A stretch of 15,629 nt of DNA from NCBI GenBank assembly GCA_002336975.1, contig DDFA01000143.1, forward strand, positions 1 through 15,629. Direction: 5' to 3'. Shown here piece after piece: positions 14,528 through 15,629 of this stretch (the stretch's first letter is position 1; the number at the start of each line of letters is the position of its first letter). Both the position numbers and the translations under genes were made by a program. The DNA is from Phyllobacteriaceae bacterium UBA1940. Lineage in GTDB: Bacteria; Pseudomonadota; Alphaproteobacteria; Rhizobiales; Rhizobiaceae. Below the pieces are notes generated by a model that saw only the letters and a list, made by a program, of their open reading frames with translations, searched no databases and was not told the origin of the DNA.

Positions 14528-15271
14528 TCAGCGCGCCGCATGGGTCCGCATCGCGGCGATAAGCCAGTCCGCAAAGCCGGCCGCCAGCATGTCGTAGCGA
14601 GCGCGGAAGTCGGCATGCTCGTAGACGTCGGCCAGCTCCGCATAGGCTCCGGGGGTGCATTCGCGTCCCCAACCTTCGGACACCCATGCCCGGTGACGCT
14701 CCAGCGCCGGCGCCGTCCTGCGATCGTCGGGCGCAACGCCGCCGACATAGAGCGCCGCCAGTTCGGCTTCGATCGGCCGCAACGCCGCCATCAAGGCCGG
14801 TCCCTTCTCCGACCATCGGGCGCGATCCGCGCCGCCTGCGGCCTCATCGCCCAATCGGGCCTTCAGCCACTCTTCATATTCACCCTGCTTTTCGGGCGAA
14901 AAACCCTGGTAAAGTTCGTCGATGGTCATGTCTCGCACTCCGTTCAGAACGGCGATCGCGCGGTCGATCGTCCGCATCAGGCGGCGAATGCGGCCAACCT
15001 CGCCCTTGAGCCGAGTCCGATGCCCAGCCAGGGTCGCGACCGGGTCGAAGTCCGGCCGGTCCAACGTCCGGGCGATCTGCGCCAGGGGTGCGCCGACCTC
15101 GCGCCAGAACAGGATCTGCCGCAGGCGCAGGGCTTCGTTGCGGCCGTAGTAGCGATAGCCGTTTTCGCCGATCAGCGCGGGCTCAAGAAGTCCGATCTCG
15201 TGATAGTGACGCAAGGTCCGGACGGACACGCCGGACGATTTCGCAAGCTCGTTCACGGTCAGACATTTCAA
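14528..15271 (-). CDS. MerR family regulator with TipAS drug-recognition domain
   Basis: Transcription activator of 247 residues. The MerR winged helix-turn-helix covers residues 1-70 (LTVNELAKSSGVSVRTLRHY, then GENGYRYYGRNEALRLRQIL). A coiled-coil dimer helix follows, rich in R and L (about 75-110). The C-terminal TipAS domain begins near 118 (LYQGFSPEKQGEYEEW) and ends with AYAELADVYEHADFRARYD; in TipAL it binds thiopeptide antibiotics. The ligand here is unknown. The start is TTG at 15271, the first residue of a standard MerR N-terminus (MKCLTV). An ATG at 15266 is out of frame. A MerR-type promoter just upstream predicts autoactivation. The next gene downstream, an SCP2 protein, might be part of the same response. 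Confidence 0.92.
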   Translation of the reverse strand: MKCLTVNELAKSSGVSVRTLRHYHEIGLLEPALIGENGYRYYGRNEALRLRQILFWREVGAPLAQIARTLDRPDFDPVATLAGHRTRLKGEVGRIRRLMRTIDRAIAVLNGVRDMTIDELYQGFSPEKQGEYEEWLKARLGDEAAGGADRARWSEKGPALMAALRPIEAELAALYVGGVAPDDRRTAPALERHRAWVSEGWGRECTPGAYAELADVYEHADFRARYDMLAAGFADWLIAAMRTHAAR

Positions 15272-15293
15272 AGCCGACGCCCCCGCGAACCTG

Positions 15294-15324
15294 GTTATGA
15301 TCCCTCACGCGAGGAGAGGGTCAA
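15294..15324 (-). promoter_or_regulatory. MerR-type promoter/operator with 19-bp spacer
   Basis: On the minus strand, TTGACC (15324-15319), a 19-bp spacer (15318-15300) and CATAAC (15299-15294). The spacer region contains the dyad CCCTC-N9-GAGGG (15320-15302), centred within 2 bp of the spacer middle. An over-long 19-bp spacer with a dyad between -35 and -10 is the signature of promoters activated by MerR-family proteins through DNA untwisting. It lies 22 bp upstream of the TTG start of the MerR/TipAS gene, so autoregulation is the natural reading. Confidence 0.7.
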
Positions 15325-15349
15325 CGCCAAAATTCACCGGTCCGACCAG

Positions 15350-15368
15350 GGCCCGGCGTCACCGGGCC
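15350..15368 (-). terminator. Possible terminator hairpin at the end of the M20 hydrolase gene
   Basis: GGCCCGG-CGTCA-CCGGGCC, a perfect 7-bp stem with a 5-nt loop, spans the stop codon of the amidohydrolase gene. No T-tract follows directly on the minus strand, so termination is uncertain. It sits between the hydrolase and the MerR promoter, where insulation would be useful. Confidence 0.35.
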
Positions 15369-15629
15369 GCGCCGCAGGCGCTGCGCGCGACGTCGAGCAG
15401 GACATTTGCGCCGGCGACCAATTCGTCGCGCGAAGTGTATTCGGCAGGGTTGTGACTGATCCCCTGGCGCGAGGGGACAAAAATCATTGCGGCCGGGGCG
15501 ACCCGCGCCATCATCTGCGCGTCGTGGCCGGCCCCCGAGGTCATCCGCCTGCAGGACAACTGCCGGCCGGCGGCGGATTGCTCGATCGCCGCCACAAGCG
15601 CCGGGTCTGTTGATTTCCGCCGAGAACTG
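15359..15629 (-). CDS. M20 family Zn-dependent amidohydrolase, C-terminal fragment (N-carbamoyl-amino-acid/allantoate amidohydrolase type)
   Basis: The last 89 residues of a gene cut by the right window edge; the frame stays open to 15629 with no start needed. The blocks RRMTSGAGHDAQMMA and MIFVPSRQGISHNPAEYTS are diagnostic of the hydantoinase/carbamoylase branch of M20 enzymes. The histidine in SGAGHDA is a metal ligand in characterised members, and GISHNP lies near the active site. The enzymes hydrolyse N-carbamoyl-amino acids, allantoate, ureidoglycolate or beta-ureidopropionate in nitrogen or pyrimidine catabolism; this fragment cannot tell which. The final residues (LVAGANVLLDVARSACG) are the usual C-terminal helix. 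It is transcribed toward the MerR gene on the same strand, with a hairpin at its stop codon. Confidence 0.88.
   Translation of the reverse strand, partial: SSRRKSTDPALVAAIEQSAAGRQLSCRRMTSGAGHDAQMMARVAPAAMIFVPSRQGISHNPAEYTSRDELVAGANVLLDVARSACGAAR

Noticed and set aside
14513..15613. A 366-codon plus-strand open frame opposite the MerR and M20 genes
   Set aside because: It runs through the MerR promoter and two genes on the other strand, and shows no protein-like motif.

Overview
The window is GC-rich, tightly packed chromosomal DNA. Its third-codon-position G/C bias, long antisense open frames and gene families fit an alphaproteobacterium, most likely of the Hyphomicrobiales (rhizobial) group; that placement is inference. 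No rRNA, tRNA, CRISPR array, transposase or integrase was recognised. Both ends cut a gene: an ABC ATPase on the left and an M20 amidohydrolase on the right.

Left part (1-9381, all minus strand). Read in the direction of transcription from the right, it starts with an imelysin/IrpA-type periplasmic iron protein (424 aa) behind an AT-rich Fur/RirA-like site. Next come bacterioferritin-associated ferredoxin (bfd), bacterioferritin (bfr), a di-haem c-type oxidoreductase (DUF1111), a second imelysin-like protein and a Tat-exported DUF1513 protein. After a 140-bp gap follows a YnjB-YnjC-YnjD-like ABC transporter: binding protein, double-length permease and ATPase. The last three iron genes are joined by TGATG stop-start overlaps, and bfd overlaps bfr by 35 bp. 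The working picture is an envelope iron-handling module (two imelysins, a redox protein, DUF1513) joined to cytoplasmic iron storage and release (Bfr/Bfd), with an ABC importer of unknown substrate downstream.

Middle part (9518-11386). An orphan, very short RskA-like anti-sigma protein lies on the minus strand. It is divergent from a two-gene plus-strand unit: a stand-alone formyltransferase-domain protein and a YqaA-family membrane protein with a TTG start.

Right part (11394-15629). A TetR repressor and a YhgE/Pip-family membrane protein are divergent around two operators of identical architecture (TCGAAC-N6-GTTCGA). A GC-rich hairpin with a GCGA loop separates the Pip gene from a convergent SCP2 sterol-carrier-like gene. 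A MerR/TipAS regulator follows, preceded by a textbook MerR-type promoter with a 19-bp spacer carrying a dyad. The window ends in the C-terminus of an M20 carbamoylase/allantoate-amidohydrolase-like enzyme.

The observations most worth following are the combined imelysin-Bfd-Bfr-DUF1111-DUF1513 cluster beside ynjBCD, the second imelysin that lacks the family histidine, and the two readable regulator-operator pairs.
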